A DNA stretch of 64,000 nucleotides from Streptomyces rishiriensis (GCF_030815485.1 NZ_JAUSWV010000002.1:2356001-2420000), one strand, 5' to 3'. Shown: positions 26,567-37,300, counted from the stretch's first letter. Program-made: numbers and translations. Notes: generated by a model not told the origin, from the sequence alone.

Positions 26567-27193
26567 ATGGAAAGCAGCACCACCCCGGGCGGCCGCACCC
26601 GCCGCGAGGCCACCCGGCAGAAGCTCTACGAGGCAGCCGTCACGCTCATCGCCGAGCAGGGCTTCTCCGCGACGACCGTGGACGAGATCTCGGAACGGGC
26701 CGGCGTCGCGAAGGGCACGGTCTACTACAACTTCGCGAGCAAGTCGGTCCTCTTCGAGGAGTTGCTGCGGCACGGCGTGGGCCTGCTCACCGCCTCGCTG
26801 CGGGAGGCGGCCGAGCGCACCGCGCGAAACGGCGGCAGCAGGGTCGACGCCCTGGACGCGATGGTCCGCGCGGGCCTCGTCTTCATCGACCGCTACCCGT
26901 CCTTCACCCAGCTCTACGTGGCCGAGCTGTGGCGTACCAACCGGGCCTGGCAGTCCACCCTCATGGTGGTCCGGCAGGAGGCGGTGGCCGTCGTCGAGGG
27001 GGTTCTGCGGGAGGGCGTCGAGAACGGCGAGTTCAGCGAAGAGATCGATGTCCAGCTGACGGCCGCCGCCCTGGTGGGCATGGTGCTGGTGGCCGCGCTG
27101 GACTGGCAGGCCTTCCAGCCGGAGCGGTCCCTGGACGACGTCCACTCGGCGCTGTCCCGGCTGCTCCAGGGCCGGGTGAGCGGTCACCGGTAG
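26567..27193 (+). CDS. TetR/AcrR-family transcriptional regulator
   Basis: A 208-residue repressor with an N-terminal HTH at about residues 14-60 (RQKLYEAAVTLIAEQGFSATT, then the recognition part GVAKGTVYYNF) and a helical ligand-binding C-terminus. ATG 26567 has GGGAG close upstream, and GTG 26552 is an alternative start. It lies 44 bp after the YhgE gene and before two terminators, so it is the third gene of the operon. It most likely represses the operon through the operator at 23347-23360. Confidence 0.93.
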   Translation: MESSTTPGGRTRREATRQKLYEAAVTLIAEQGFSATTVDEISERAGVAKGTVYYNFASKSVLFEELLRHGVGLLTASLREAAERTARNGGSRVDALDAMVRAGLVFIDRYPSFTQLYVAELWRTNRAWQSTLMVVRQEAVAVVEGVLREGVENGEFSEEIDVQLTAAALVGMVLVAALDWQAFQPERSLDDVHSALSRLLQGRVSGHR

Positions 27194-27202
27194 CACGCAC
27201 GT

Positions 27203-27235
27203 GCGCGTGGTGCGGCGCTGAACCGCACCACGCGC
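27203..27235 (+). terminator. Terminator of the TetR operon
   Basis: GCGCGTGGTGCGG at 27203-27215 pairs perfectly with CCGCACCACGCGC at 27223-27235 around a 7-nt loop, 9 nt after the tetR stop codon. Confidence 0.85.
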
Positions 27236-27249
27236 GCGTGGACACACGA

Positions 27250-27303
27250 AAGCGCCGGTCCGCGGTGGCCACGTCCCCCGTGGGCCGCCTCGGACCGGCG
27301 CTT
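27250..27303. terminator. Second hairpin after tetR
   Basis: AAGCGCCGGTCCG at 27250-27262 pairs perfectly with CGGACCGGCGCTT at 27291-27303. The 28-nt interior can form an imperfect inner stem. It probably acts as a back-up terminator for read-through from the TetR operon. Confidence 0.7.
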
Positions 27304-27312
27304 CCTCGTGCT

Positions 27313-27364
27313 CCCCCGTTCCCCCGTTCCCTCCCCCGCCGTTCCCCCGTTCGGTCGTTCCCCC
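27313..27364 (-). other. G-quadruplex-prone tract (minus strand)
   Basis: The plus strand has five runs of five C (27313, 27321, 27333, 27344 and 27360). On the minus strand the four tracts between 27313 and 27348 are separated by 3, 7 and 6 nt, which meets the usual G-quadruplex rule. The location is between a double terminator and the DUF4126 promoter. Confidence 0.6.
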
Positions 27365-27609
27365 GGGGTGCCCCCCGCGCCTCGCTCCCGCCGAACCGGC
27401 CGGCGGAAGGAGCGGATCGAGGGCCGCTCCGTTCCGGCGCCCCGTGTCGCCGGTGCCGGAGCCGCGCCTCTTTCCGTGCCCCCACTCTCTCGTTCGCGCA
27501 GGTCGGCCCCCATCCGCGCGCGTACTCAACTCACCTCTTAGGTACGCGTACTCAGCTCTGCGCACTCAACCTCAGGACGCCGCGCGGCCGACTGGTTACG
27601 ATCGCGTCC

Positions 27610-28224
27610 GTGTCCGTACTCCCCCTTGTGTTCACCAGCGGCTGGGCCAGCGGCATCAACGCCTACGCGGTGGTGCTGCTGCTCGGCGTGTTCGGCGCGA
27701 CCGGCCTGAGCGACGAAGTCCCCGAGACGCTCCAGCGCCCCGAGGTGCTGATAGCCGCCGGCGTCCTCTTCCTGTGCGAGGCGGTGGCCGACAAGATCCC
27801 GTACGTGGACTCCGCGTGGGACACCGTGCACACGGTCGTCCGGCCGGCGGCGGGAGCCTGGGTCGGGGCGGTGCTCGCCGGGCAGAGCGGTTCGCTCTCC
27901 GACGCGGCGGCCGGCCTGCTCGGCGGTTCGACGGCGCTGGCCAGCCACGCCGTGAAGGCCGGCACCCGGATGGCGGTGAACTCCTCGCCGGAGCCGTTCA
28001 GCAATGTGATCGTGAGCCTGGCCGAGGATCTCGGCGTCGCCGGGATCGTGACGTTCGCGATGTTCCACCCGGAGGCGGCCGCGGTCATCGCGGGGGCCCT
28101 GCTGCTGGCCGGTCTGGCGGTCCTCTTCTTCCTCGTCTCACGCATCCGCCGGTTCCTGCGGCGCAGGGCCCAGCGGCGGGAGGAACGCCGGCTCTCCCGG
28201 CTCCCGTGGCCGCCGCCGGGCTGA
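27610..28224 (+). CDS. DUF4126 domain-containing membrane protein
   Basis: A 204-residue hydrophobic protein starting VLPLVFTSGWASGINAYAVV after GTG-Ser, with about four helices and a basic C-terminal tail (RIRRFLRRRAQRREERR). The GINAY and FEAVADKIPYVDSAWD-like (CEAVADKIPYVDSAWDTVHT) segments are typical of DUF4126. No Shine-Dalgarno precedes GTG 27610, but TACGAT at 27596-27601 would be a -10 placing the transcript start at the GTG, so a leaderless mRNA is plausible. The function of the family is unknown. Confidence 0.85.
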   Translation: MSVLPLVFTSGWASGINAYAVVLLLGVFGATGLSDEVPETLQRPEVLIAAGVLFLCEAVADKIPYVDSAWDTVHTVVRPAAGAWVGAVLAGQSGSLSDAAAGLLGGSTALASHAVKAGTRMAVNSSPEPFSNVIVSLAEDLGVAGIVTFAMFHPEAAAVIAGALLLAGLAVLFFLVSRIRRFLRRRAQRREERRLSRLPWPPPG

Positions 28225-28262
28225 CGGGGTCGCTGTCGGTGGTGGCCGATAAAGTCGCGGGC

Positions 28263-29735
28263 ATGGCAGGGATTGCGGTGATCGGCGCCGGGACGGGCGC
28301 GCTGACGGCGGCCGCCCGGCTGGCCGTCGCGGGCCACCGGGTGACGGTGTTCGAACGTACGCAGACGTACGGCGGAGCGGTGCGCCGCTTCGAGCGGGAC
28401 GGGTTCGGCTTCGACACCGGTCCCGGTCTGCTGCCCCTCCCCGCCGTCTACCGCGACCTCTTCGTCAAGACCGGCAAGGAGCCACTGGAGGCCTGCGTAG
28501 AGCTGGTCCAGGTCGATCCGTCCGCACGGCACGTCTTCGCGGACGGTACCGAGGTGGCGCTGCCGAACGCCTCCCGCGCGGGGGTCGTGGCGGCGCTGGA
28601 CGAGGCGCTGGGGGCGCCGGCCGGGCAGCGCTGGGGCGACTTCCTGGTCCGGGCCCGCGAGGCCTGGGACCGCACCCGCAGACCGCTCCTGGAGGAGCCC
28701 CTGTGGGACGACTGGTCGGTGCTGGCCGCCCGCGAGCCGTACCCGGCGGTCCCGCACAAACGCCTGCTGCGCACCCGCCGGGCGGGCACCCTCGCCGAGG
28801 TCGGCGCCTGGGAGCTGCGTGACCCCCGGCTCGGCGCGCTGCTCGAGGGGCACGCGCTCGCGTACGGCCTGGACCCGCGGGTCACCCCGGCGAGCGCGGC
28901 CGTGCTGCCGTACATGGAGCACGCCTTCGGCACCTGGTACGTGCGCGGGGGGATGCGGGAGCTGGTGCGAGCGGTCTACGAGCGGTGTCTGGCCCGCCGG
29001 GTGGAGTTCGTCTTCGGCGCCGAGGTCACCCGGATCCTGGAGAAGGACGGCCGGGCGGTGGGCGTGGAACTCGCCGGAGGCGAAACGCGGGAGGCGGACT
29101 TCGTGGTCGCTCCCGGCAGCGCCGCCGGTCTGCCCGCCCGCGCGGACGGCGAGGTCGGCCCGCAGCGGGGCCTGCCGAGCCGGCTGACCGTACTGCTCGC
29201 GCTGCGCGGCGCCCGGCCGCAGGGGACGGCGCACCGGACGGTGGCGCACTCGGTGGACCGCGACGGCGAGTTGGAGAGCCTCTTCGGTACGGCGCCGTCG
29301 GTGCCCGCACGGCCGACGGTGACGGTTCTGCGGCCCGACGACCCGGCCCTGGTCCCGGACGGCGATCATGAGGCCGTCACGCTCGGAGCGGTGGTCCCCG
29401 CGGGTGCGGAGATCCACGAGGAGCACGTGGACGCGCTGGTCGCCGTCGCCGAGCGAGCCGTCCCCGGTCTGCGCGACCGAGTCCTGTGGCGCGAGGTGCG
29501 CACCCCCGCCGACATCGCGCGGGAGACCGGCGCGGCGGGTGGCGCGGTCCCGGCGCCGGCGCTGGCGGCTGCCGGGGGGCGGCTGCTGCATCCCGCCAAC
29601 TCCACGGGCCTGCAAGGGCTGTTCACCGTCGGCGGCTGGTCGCACCCGGGCGGCGGACTGCCGCACGCGGGCATGTCGGGCGCGCTGGTGTCCGGACTGA
29701 TCGTGGAGGGCCCGCAGTTCCGGGGCTCACAGTGA
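28263..29735 (+). CDS. Phytoene-desaturase-like FAD-dependent oxidoreductase
   Basis: A 490-residue flavoprotein. The N-terminal dinucleotide-binding loop is VIGAGTGALTAAARLA (about 6-21) with the acidic end VTVFERT, and the C-terminal FAD motif is LFTVGGWSHPGGGLPHAGMSG near 455-475. Overall it resembles the CrtI/NAD(P)-binding carotenoid desaturase superfamily. No other carotenoid genes are nearby, so the substrate cannot be assigned. It lies 38 bp after the DUF4126 gene, perhaps in the same transcript. Confidence 0.85.
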   Translation: MAGIAVIGAGTGALTAAARLAVAGHRVTVFERTQTYGGAVRRFERDGFGFDTGPGLLPLPAVYRDLFVKTGKEPLEACVELVQVDPSARHVFADGTEVALPNASRAGVVAALDEALGAPAGQRWGDFLVRAREAWDRTRRPLLEEPLWDDWSVLAAREPYPAVPHKRLLRTRRAGTLAEVGAWELRDPRLGALLEGHALAYGLDPRVTPASAAVLPYMEHAFGTWYVRGGMRELVRAVYERCLARRVEFVFGAEVTRILEKDGRAVGVELAGGETREADFVVAPGSAAGLPARADGEVGPQRGLPSRLTVLLALRGARPQGTAHRTVAHSVDRDGELESLFGTAPSVPARPTVTVLRPDDPALVPDGDHEAVTLGAVVPAGAEIHEEHVDALVAVAERAVPGLRDRVLWREVRTPADIARETGAAGGAVPAPALAAAGGRLLHPANSTGLQGLFTVGGWSHPGGGLPHAGMSGALVSGLIVEGPQFRGSQ

Positions 29736-29756
29736 GCGTCCAGGGCTCCCGGCGTC

Positions 29757-29804
29757 CCGACAGGAGGCGTCCCCGACAGGAGCCGTCCCCGGCAGGAGGT
29801 GCCA
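29757..29804. repeat. Three 16-bp imperfect direct repeats
   Basis: CCCGACAGGAGGCGTC (29757-29772), CCCGACAGGAGCCGTC (29773-29788) and CCCGGCAGGAGGTGCC (29789-29804) are consecutive, and weaker GGCAGGAGGCG copies continue to about 29833. They fill the 118-bp gap between convergent genes. No role is evident. Confidence 0.75.
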
Positions 29805-29853
29805 CCGCCGGGAGACGCTCACGGCAGGAGGCGCTCACGGGTGAAAGGGGCCG

Positions 29854-30891
29854 TCAGAACCGATACTGCTCGTCGTAGCCGGTGCCCTGGCCGTGCCCCT
29901 GCTGCTGGCCGTCACCCTGGTACGGGTACTGCTGCTGCTCGGGCGGGAGTTCGCCGCCCAGCGGGTCGTCGGTGCTGCGCTGCTGCGGGACCCAGACGCC
30001 GCCGGCCGGGGTCTCTCCGTAGCCGCCGGTGCCGTACTGCTCCTGGCCGTAGCCCTGCTGCCCGTACTGCTGCTGTCCGTAGCCGGCGTCGTAGGAGCCG
30101 CCGCCGTAGGTCTGCGTGCCGATGTACGGGTCGGAGTAGGCGGCGTACTGCTGCTCGCCGGTGGCGTCGTAGCCGTACTGCTGCTGGGGGTACCCGGAGT
30201 ACGTGTCGTATCCGTAGTTCTGGTCCGTGCTCTGGGCGGCCGTGGCGTACTGGTCCTGCGGCTGACCCTGCGCCTGGCCCTGGCCCGCGGCGGCCGCGTA
30301 CGCGGTGTCGCTGTATATGCCGTAGGAGCCGGTGTCGTCGGGCAGCGGCTGAGGCTCGTACACGGACGTGGTCTCGGCGGCCGAGGGGTCGGCGCCACGG
30401 GCCGCGGGCGTGAAGACGTCGTCCCGGTCGTAGTCGTCGTCGCCGAAGGCGTTCTTGTCGGCGAAGGCGTTCTTGTCCTGGCCGAACGCCACGTCGTCGG
30501 TGCCGTACGCGGAGTCGGAGCCGAAACCGGCCGCCTCCGCCTCCAGGCCGGACCCCTCGAGTGCCGGGTCCTTGCGCTCGGCCTTGCCGCGGCGGCGCTT
30601 GGGGACGGTCCCGCCCTCACCGTCCGTGTCCGACTCCCCGCGCCGGAAGGCCCAGCCCTCCGCGAAGCCGCGCCGGAACGACAGGGTGACGTAGGTCTGG
30701 CCGACCGCGAAGGCGGCGGCGCCCAGCGCGATGACGACGACCGACGGGATCAGTACACCGAGGACGACGCCGAGGAAGCCCACGAAGGCCAGCAGCCGCC
30801 AGCGCAGCCGGGCCTTGTACTGCAGCAGAACCTCGCCGAGCAGCCACAGCGCGACCATGCCGAACGCGATGTAGAGGACCGTCCAGCCCAT
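29854..30891 (-). CDS. Membrane protein with Q/Y/G-rich disordered tail
   Basis: A 345-residue protein. The first 85 residues hold about three hydrophobic helices (from [20 protein letters not shown]). Then comes a charged linker, and from about residue 165 a long low-complexity tail dominated by Gln, Tyr, Gly, Asp and Thr, with units such as [17 protein letters not shown]. The tail should be disordered and has the composition of prion-like domains. ATG 30891 follows GAGAGGGG by 5 nt. Homologues sit beside metF in Streptomyces, as far as I recall. The function is unknown. Confidence 0.85.
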   Translation of the reverse strand: MGWTVLYIAFGMVALWLLGEVLLQYKARLRWRLLAFVGFLGVVLGVLIPSVVVIALGAAAFAVGQTYVTLSFRRGFAEGWAFRRGESDTDGEGGTVPKRRRGKAERKDPALEGSGLEAEAAGFGSDSAYGTDDVAFGQDKNAFADKNAFGDDDYDRDDVFTPAARGADPSAAETTSVYEPQPLPDDTGSYGIYSDTAYAAAAGQGQAQGQPQDQYATAAQSTDQNYGYDTYSGYPQQQYGYDATGEQQYAAYSDPYIGTQTYGGGSYDAGYGQQQYGQQGYGQEQYGTGGYGETPAGGVWVPQQRSTDDPLGGELPPEQQQYPYQGDGQQQGHGQGTGYDEQYRF

Positions 30892-30947
30892 GTACGCCCC
30901 TCTCCCAGTGGCCGCTACGCAGTGTGTCGTACCTGGATGCGACCGGT

Positions 30948-31862
<915 letters not shown>

Positions 31863-31943
31863 CTAGGGCCATACCCGCAGGTTAGCCAGGGGTGGGCGGT
31901 CCCCCAACCGGATGCGGGAAATTTGCCCGGATTGTCGACTTGT

Positions 31944-31960
31944 TGTCCATCCCTTGGACA
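31944..31960. promoter_or_regulatory. Candidate operator upstream of metF
   Basis: TGTCCA (31944-31949) and TGGACA (31955-31960) form a perfect 6-bp inverted repeat with a 5-nt spacer, in the gap between the end of thiE and the start of metF. It lies about 70 to 120 bp before metF, depending on the start used. The regulator is unknown. Confidence 0.4.
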
Positions 31961-32038
31961 GCCGTACCAGATGGACCGGCGGCACCCGTGGTACCGGTCG
32001 CACCGGACGTTCCGCCGTGCCGGTCGGGGCCGGCCGGG

Positions 32039-32686
32039 TCACGCCGCCCGCAGCCGCTTCGCGAACTCCGCGGCCGCGGCACCGGGGTCGTCCGCGTCCG
32101 TGATCGCCCGGACGACGACGACCCGGCGGGCGCCCGCCGCCAGCACCTCGTCCAGGTTGCCGAGGTCGATGCCGCCGATGGCGAACCAGGGTCGGTCGGT
32201 GCCGAGGGCGGCCGTGTGCCGGACCAGGTCGAGGCCGGGGGCGGACCGGCCGGGCTTGGTGGGGGTGGGCCAGCACGGACCGGTGCAGAAGTAGTCGACA
32301 CCCTCCTGGACGGCGGCGGCTTCGGCTTCCGCCCCGGTGTGCGTCGAGCGGCCGATGAGGACGTCCTCGCCGAGGATCGCGCGGGCCGCGGGAACGGGCA
32401 GGTCGCCCTGTCCGAGGTGGAGCACGCCGGCGGCGGCCGCGTGCGCGACGTCCGCGCGGTCGTTGACCGCGAGCAGTCTGCCGTGGCGGGCACAGGCGTC
32501 GGCGAACACCTCGAGGTGCGCCAGCTCCTCGGCCGCCTCGATGCCCTTGTCACGCAGCTGGACGATGTCGACACCGCCCGCGAGGACCGCGTCCAGGAAC
32601 TCCGGGAGATCGCCCTGTCGGGTGCGGGCGTCCGTGCAGAGGTACAGCAGGGCGTCGGAAAGGCCGGTGCGGGCGGTGTCGGACAT
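32039..32686 (-). CDS. thiE: Thiamine phosphate synthase ThiE
   Basis: TIM-barrel enzyme that couples the thiazole and pyrimidine phosphates to thiamine phosphate. The 215-residue product has the family blocks [10 protein letters not shown] (residues 39-48), [31 protein letters not shown] and the phosphate-binding [11 protein letters not shown]. It is on the opposite strand from thiO-thiS-thiG, 2.3 kb away. I see no TPP riboswitch in front of it. Confidence 0.97.
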   Translation of the reverse strand: MSDTARTGLSDALLYLCTDARTRQGDLPEFLDAVLAGGVDIVQLRDKGIEAAEELAHLEVFADACARHGRLLAVNDRADVAHAAAAGVLHLGQGDLPVPAARAILGEDVLIGRSTHTGAEAEAAAVQEGVDYFCTGPCWPTPTKPGRSAPGLDLVRHTAALGTDRPWFAIGGIDLGNLDEVLAAGARRVVVVRAITDADDPGAAAAEFAKRLRAA

Positions 32687-32762
32687 GCGGAAATCCCCCC
32701 AGGCGGTGGCGTACGGGAGCGAGCGCCCCCGTACGCCGGGTGTGTCGGTTCGAATACGCGGA

Positions 32763-33128
32763 TCAGACGGCGAGCGCCTGGGCGCGGCGCTTCACCTCCG
32801 TGCCGCGATTCTCACTCAGAGCCTGCGCGGGCGTACCGGGCAGGCTCGGGTCGGGGGTGAAGAGCCACTCGAGCATCTCTTCGTCCTTGAAGCCGTCGTC
32901 CCGCAGCAGGGTCAGGGTCCCGACCAGGCCCTTCACCACCTGGTCCCCGTCGATGAAGGCGGCGGGGACGTGCAGCGCGCGGTTCTCGCCACGGCGCACG
33001 GCGATGAGCTGGCCGTCCTTGATGAGCTGCCGGACGCGGATCACGTCGACATCGAGCATCTCCGCGATGTCGGGCACGGTGAGCCAGGCGGGGACTAGAG
33101 CATCGGTCTTTGCGTCAATCTCGGTCAC
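32763..33128 (-). CDS. Rv2175c-family DNA-binding protein
   Basis: A 121-residue protein whose N-terminal half ([27 protein letters not shown]) is a helix-turn-helix of the type found in mycobacterial Rv2175c, and whose C-terminal half contains VPAAFIDG and [19 protein letters not shown]. In mycobacteria the homologue is a substrate of the PASTA kinase PknL. Here a PASTA kinase lies 4 kb away. The start is GTG at 33128. The target genes are unknown. Confidence 0.88.
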   Translation of the reverse strand: MTEIDAKTDALVPAWLTVPDIAEMLDVDVIRVRQLIKDGQLIAVRRGENRALHVPAAFIDGDQVVKGLVGTLTLLRDDGFKDEEMLEWLFTPDPSLPGTPAQALSENRGTEVKRRAQALAV

Positions 33129-33187
33129 GGGAACAAGCCTGCCATCTGCCGCTGACAGTCGGAAGTCGGGCCGGTCCGACCAGGCGG

Positions 33188-34435
33188 TCAGACCGCCGCC
33201 GTCGCCGCCTTCAGAGGCCGTGCCGGGTCGGCGAGGAGCCGCGGGTTCATGGGCGTGCCCGCCTGGATCAGCCGCTTTCCCTGGGCGAGGTCGCGGGCCC
33301 GGCCCACGGCCAGCAGGGCGACCAGCCGGTCCTCGCGCAGCCAGCACACCGACCAGGCCGGCCCCGAGGGGTCGCCGCGCCACAGGACGCGGTCGGCGTC
33401 GACGTGGTGCCCGGCGTACTGGACGAAGCGGCCGAACTGTTCGGACCAGAAGTACGGGACCGGGTCGTAGACGGCCAGGGGTTCGTCGGTGGCGGCGCCG
33501 ACGATGTTCGCCGCCACCGTGCGCGGCCCCTGGAGGGCGTTGTCCCAGTGATGGACGAGGAGCCGCTCGCCGTACCGTCGCGAGGGGAAGGAGGCGCAGT
33601 CGCCGACCGCGTACACGTCGGGCACGGAGGTCCGCAGATGGGCGTCGGCCACGACCTCGCGATGGGCGCCCAGCGTGACGCCGGAGCCGGCCAGCCAGGC
33701 GGTGGCCGGGCGGGCGCCGATGCCGACCACGACGGCGCCCGCGGGCAGCCGGGAGCCGTCGTCCAGGACGACCGCGCCGGGCTCGACGCGCTCCACGCGC
33801 GCGTGGGTGCGCAGATCGATGCCGCTGTCGGCGTACCAGGCGGCCATGGGGGCCGAGACCTCGGCGGGCAGGGCCCCGGCCAGCGGCCGGTCGGCGGCCT
33901 CGACGACGGTGACCGCGCAGCCGGCCTCCCGCGCGGCCGTGGCGAACTCGGCGCCGATCCACCCGGCGCCGACGACCACGACGTCGTGCTGCCGGACGAG
34001 TACGGGCCGCAGCCGTTCGGCGTCGTCCAGGGTGCGCAGCAGATGCACGCCGGGCACGCCCTCGGCGCCGGGCAGCCGGATCGGTTCGGCGCCGGTGGCG
34101 AGGACGAGGACGTCGTAGGGGACGGGCCCGGCCCCGGTGTCCAGCTCGTGGTCGGCGGGGCGAAGGCCGTCGGCCTCGCGGCCGAGCACCAACTCGATGC
34201 CGAGTCCCTCGAAGTCGACGTCGAAGGCGGAGCCCTCCGCGTTGCCGAGCAGGACCGCCTTGGACAGCGGTGGCCGGTCGTAGGGCTGGTGGGGCTCCGC
34301 GCCGATCAGCGTCACCGTGCCGTCGAAGCCCTGTTCACGCAGGGCCACGGCGGTCTGCACCCCGGCCATGCCCGCGCCGACGACCACCACGCGCCGCGCG
34401 GCCCGGCCGCCTTCTTCCCGCCTCTGCTCGTTCAC
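33188..34435 (-). CDS. NAD(P)/FAD-dependent oxidoreductase (ferredoxin-reductase type)
   Basis: A 415-residue flavoprotein with two Rossmann domains: the FAD site VVVVGAGMAGVQTAVALRE (about 16-34) and the NAD(P)H site VVVVGAGWIGAEFATAARE (about 152-170). It also has the conserved ATG segment (VLATGAEP) and the FAD-closing motif VYAVGDCASF. The architecture fits bacterial ferredoxin reductases of the rhodocoxin/putidaredoxin reductase branch. The electron partner cannot be told from context. The start is GTG at 34435. Confidence 0.9.
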   Translation of the reverse strand: MNEQRREEGGRAARRVVVVGAGMAGVQTAVALREQGFDGTVTLIGAEPHQPYDRPPLSKAVLLGNAEGSAFDVDFEGLGIELVLGREADGLRPADHELDTGAGPVPYDVLVLATGAEPIRLPGAEGVPGVHLLRTLDDAERLRPVLVRQHDVVVVGAGWIGAEFATAAREAGCAVTVVEAADRPLAGALPAEVSAPMAAWYADSGIDLRTHARVERVEPGAVVLDDGSRLPAGAVVVGIGARPATAWLAGSGVTLGAHREVVADAHLRTSVPDVYAVGDCASFPSRRYGERLLVHHWDNALQGPRTVAANIVGAATDEPLAVYDPVPYFWSEQFGRFVQYAGHHVDADRVLWRGDPSGPAWSVCWLREDRLVALLAVGRARDLAQGKRLIQAGTPMNPRLLADPARPLKAATAAV

Positions 34436-34467
34436 CTGATCACCTTAGGCGGCTGACGAAACGTCAG

Positions 34468-34818
34468 TCAGCCGTCGTGCGTCGTGACCTGCTCCACAAC
34501 GCTGGTGCCGCTGCCCTCCTGCGACTCCCACGCCCAGCTCTCCTCGAGCCGCACCCGTCCGTCCGCGAGCTCCACGACCGTCGAGACGCAGTGCCCGCAG
34601 GACGTCGTCCCGTCGTGCTTGAGCTGTACGTACCGGAAGTCGAGCCGGTCCTCTTCGCGGGTACCCACCAGATGCCCGCGTACGACGTCACCGCCCGCGT
34701 ACTCCGCCCAGATCTCGCCGCCGCGCTCGTGGTAGGTGAAGCGGGTGCGGGTGCCGACCTGACCGGGGGCCTGGTCGGCGACGGGCGCGAGGACGAGGCC
34801 GTCCAGCGAGCGGGGCAT
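34468..34818 (-). CDS. Conserved small beta-barrel-like protein of unknown function
   Basis: A 116-residue protein with alternating beta-strand segments (TRFTYHERGGEIWAEYAGGD, LDFRYVQLKHDGTTSCGHC, RLEESWAWESQEG). It resembles small actinobacterial proteins sometimes mislabelled N-acetylglutamate synthase. I would only call the fold lipocalin-like. Two cysteines in SCGHC are a possible metal site. It is 32 bp upstream of the ferredoxin-reductase-like gene on the same strand. Confidence 0.8.
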   Translation of the reverse strand: MPRSLDGLVLAPVADQAPGQVGTRTRFTYHERGGEIWAEYAGGDVVRGHLVGTREEDRLDFRYVQLKHDGTTSCGHCVSTVVELADGRVRLEESWAWESQEGSGTSVVEQVTTHDG

Positions 34819-34877
34819 GACGAAGGGCTCCCTTACAGAGGCGCCGGACCACGGGCTAGGGTGGCCAACCTAGAGCA

Positions 34878-34969
34878 CACGCGGGAGTCCGGACGCACCG
34901 GGCTGAGAGGGAGGCTGGCGGCCTCCGACCGTCGAACCTGATCCGGGTCATGCCGGCGAAGGGAGGGGC
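34878..34969 (+). promoter_or_regulatory. TPP riboswitch (THI element) upstream of thiO
   Basis: The conserved THI core is present: CTGAGAGGGA at 34903-34912 and ACCTGATCCGGGTCATGCCG at 34936-34955, with a GGGAG ... CGAAGGGAGG closing stem. The 3' strand of the closing stem contains the Shine-Dalgarno GGGAGGGG (34961-34968), 10 nt before the thiO start. Thiamine pyrophosphate binding should therefore block translation of thiO-thiS-thiG. Confidence 0.97.
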
Positions 34970-34978
34970 TGGACGCCC

Positions 34979-36145
34979 ATGTCGTCTCCACGTACGTCAG
35001 ACGTCCTCGTCATCGGGGGCGGGATCATCGGGCTGGTCACGGCCTGGCGGGCCGCGCAGCGCGGCTTCGCCACGGCGGTGGCCGACCCGGCGCCGGGCGG
35101 CGGGGCCGCCCAGGTGGCGGCCGGGATGCTGGCCGCCGTCACGGAACTGCACCACGGCGAGCAGACCCTGCTCGGCCTCAACCTGGCCTCCGCCCGCCGC
35201 TATCCGGAGTTCGCGGCCGAGCTGACGGAGCTGACCGGGCACGACCTCGGCTACCGGCGCTGCGGCACGCTCGCGGTCGCGCTGGACTCCGACGACCGCG
35301 CCCATCTGCGCGAACTGCACGCCCTTCAGCGGCAGTCGGGGCTGGAGTCGGAGTGGCTGTCAGGGCGCGAGTGCCGGCGTCTGGAGCCGATGCTGGCCCC
35401 CGGGGTGCGGGGCGGCCTGCGGGTCGACGGCGACCACCAGATCGACCCGCGGCGGCTGACCGCGGCGCTGGTGGCCGCGTGCGAGCTGGCCGGGGTGGCC
35501 TTCCACCGCGTGCGGGCCGAGCGGCTGTCCGTCGTCGGCGAGCGCGCCACGGGGGTCGTCACGAGCGACGGTACGGCGCTGGCGGCGGGCCAGGTGGTGC
35601 TCGCCGGCGGCAGCCTGAGCGGACGGCTCGCGGGGGTGCCGCAGCACGTGCTGCCTCCCGTACGGCCGGTGAAGGGCCAGGTGCTGCGGCTGACCGTGCC
35701 GCCTCGCCACGCGCCGTTCCTCAACCGGACCGTGCGGGCCGTGGTGCGCGGCAGCCAGGTCTACCTGGTCCCCCGGGAGAACGGCGAACTGGTCGTGGGG
35801 GCGACCAGCGAGGAGCTGGGCTGGGACACCACGGTGACGGCGGGGGGTGTGTACGAGTTGCTCCGCGACGCCCACGAGCTGGTGCCGGGGATCACCGAGC
35901 TGCCGCTCACGGAGACGCGCGCGGGACTGCGGCCCGGGTCCCCGGACAACGCGCCGCTGCTCGGGCCGACGGAGCTCGCGGGGTTGCTGCTGGCCACCGG
36001 CCACTACCGCAACGGCGTGCTGCTGACGCCGGTGACGGGTGACGCGATGGCGCACGCCCTGGCCACCGGGGAGCTCCCGGACGAGGCCCGCCCCTTCACG
36101 CCCCGGCGCTTCGGCGCCGCCGCACTCTCGGAGCAGCCCGCATGA
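34979..36145 (+). CDS. thiO: Glycine oxidase ThiO
   Basis: FAD-dependent D-amino-acid-oxidase-like enzyme that oxidises glycine to dehydroglycine for thiazole formation. The 388-residue product has the FAD loop VLVIGGGIIGLVTAWRAA (about 9-26) and the C-terminal motif ETRAGLRPGSPDNAPLLGPT typical of ThiO. It is first in a riboswitch-controlled operon and overlaps thiS by 4 bp. Use of ThiO rather than ThiH marks the aerobic thiazole route. Confidence 0.96.
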   Translation: MSSPRTSDVLVIGGGIIGLVTAWRAAQRGFATAVADPAPGGGAAQVAAGMLAAVTELHHGEQTLLGLNLASARRYPEFAAELTELTGHDLGYRRCGTLAVALDSDDRAHLRELHALQRQSGLESEWLSGRECRRLEPMLAPGVRGGLRVDGDHQIDPRRLTAALVAACELAGVAFHRVRAERLSVVGERATGVVTSDGTALAAGQVVLAGGSLSGRLAGVPQHVLPPVRPVKGQVLRLTVPPRHAPFLNRTVRAVVRGSQVYLVPRENGELVVGATSEELGWDTTVTAGGVYELLRDAHELVPGITELPLTETRAGLRPGSPDNAPLLGPTELAGLLLATGHYRNGVLLTPVTGDAMAHALATGELPDEARPFTPRRFGAAALSEQPA

Positions 36146-36378
36146 ACGCCCACGGGAACACCCGGGGACACGCCCGCGTGAGTGTCTCGGTGAACGGGGA
36201 GCCGCGCGAGTTCGCTCCCGGCACGGCCCTCGACAGCGTCGTACGGTCCCTGACGCCGGCGCCCTCGGGGGTGGCCGCCGCGCTCAACGAGACCGTAGTA
36301 CCGCGCGCGCAGTGGCCGTCCACGGCGCTGCGCGACGGTGACCGGGTGGAAGTCCTCACCGCGGTCCAGGGAGGCTGA
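36142..36378 (+). CDS. thiS: Sulfur carrier protein ThiS
   Basis: Ubiquitin-like sulfur carrier of 78 residues ending in the essential Gly-Gly (AVQGG), where the thiocarboxylate is made. The core NGEPREFAPGT ... VAAALNETVVPRAQW is typical. The ATGA overlap with thiO and the 3-nt gap to thiG indicate tight coupling. No thiF or moeB-like adenylating partner lies in this window. Confidence 0.95.
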   Translation: MNAHGNTRGHARVSVSVNGEPREFAPGTALDSVVRSLTPAPSGVAAALNETVVPRAQWPSTALRDGDRVEVLTAVQGG

Positions 36379-37176
<798 letters not shown>

Positions 37177-37300
37177 CCGCCGCACCCCTACCGTCCGGTC
37201 TTCGGATACGGGAGTCGCGGGAGCCGTGGGTTGCGTCACAGGTCGGCTCCAGTAGCGCTGCGATCGCGGTGGAACCGGCGGAGGTGTCGGCGGCGGCTCG

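Larger units (their letters stand above)
27194..27609. other. Gap with two terminators and a C-rich tract
   Basis: This 416-bp stretch without a gene holds the tetR terminator (27203-27235), a second hairpin (27250-27303), a run of C5 tracts (27313-27364, see separate entry) and, at its right end, the probable leaderless promoter of the DUF4126 gene. Short open frames here have proline/arginine-only composition and are not called. Confidence 0.7.
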
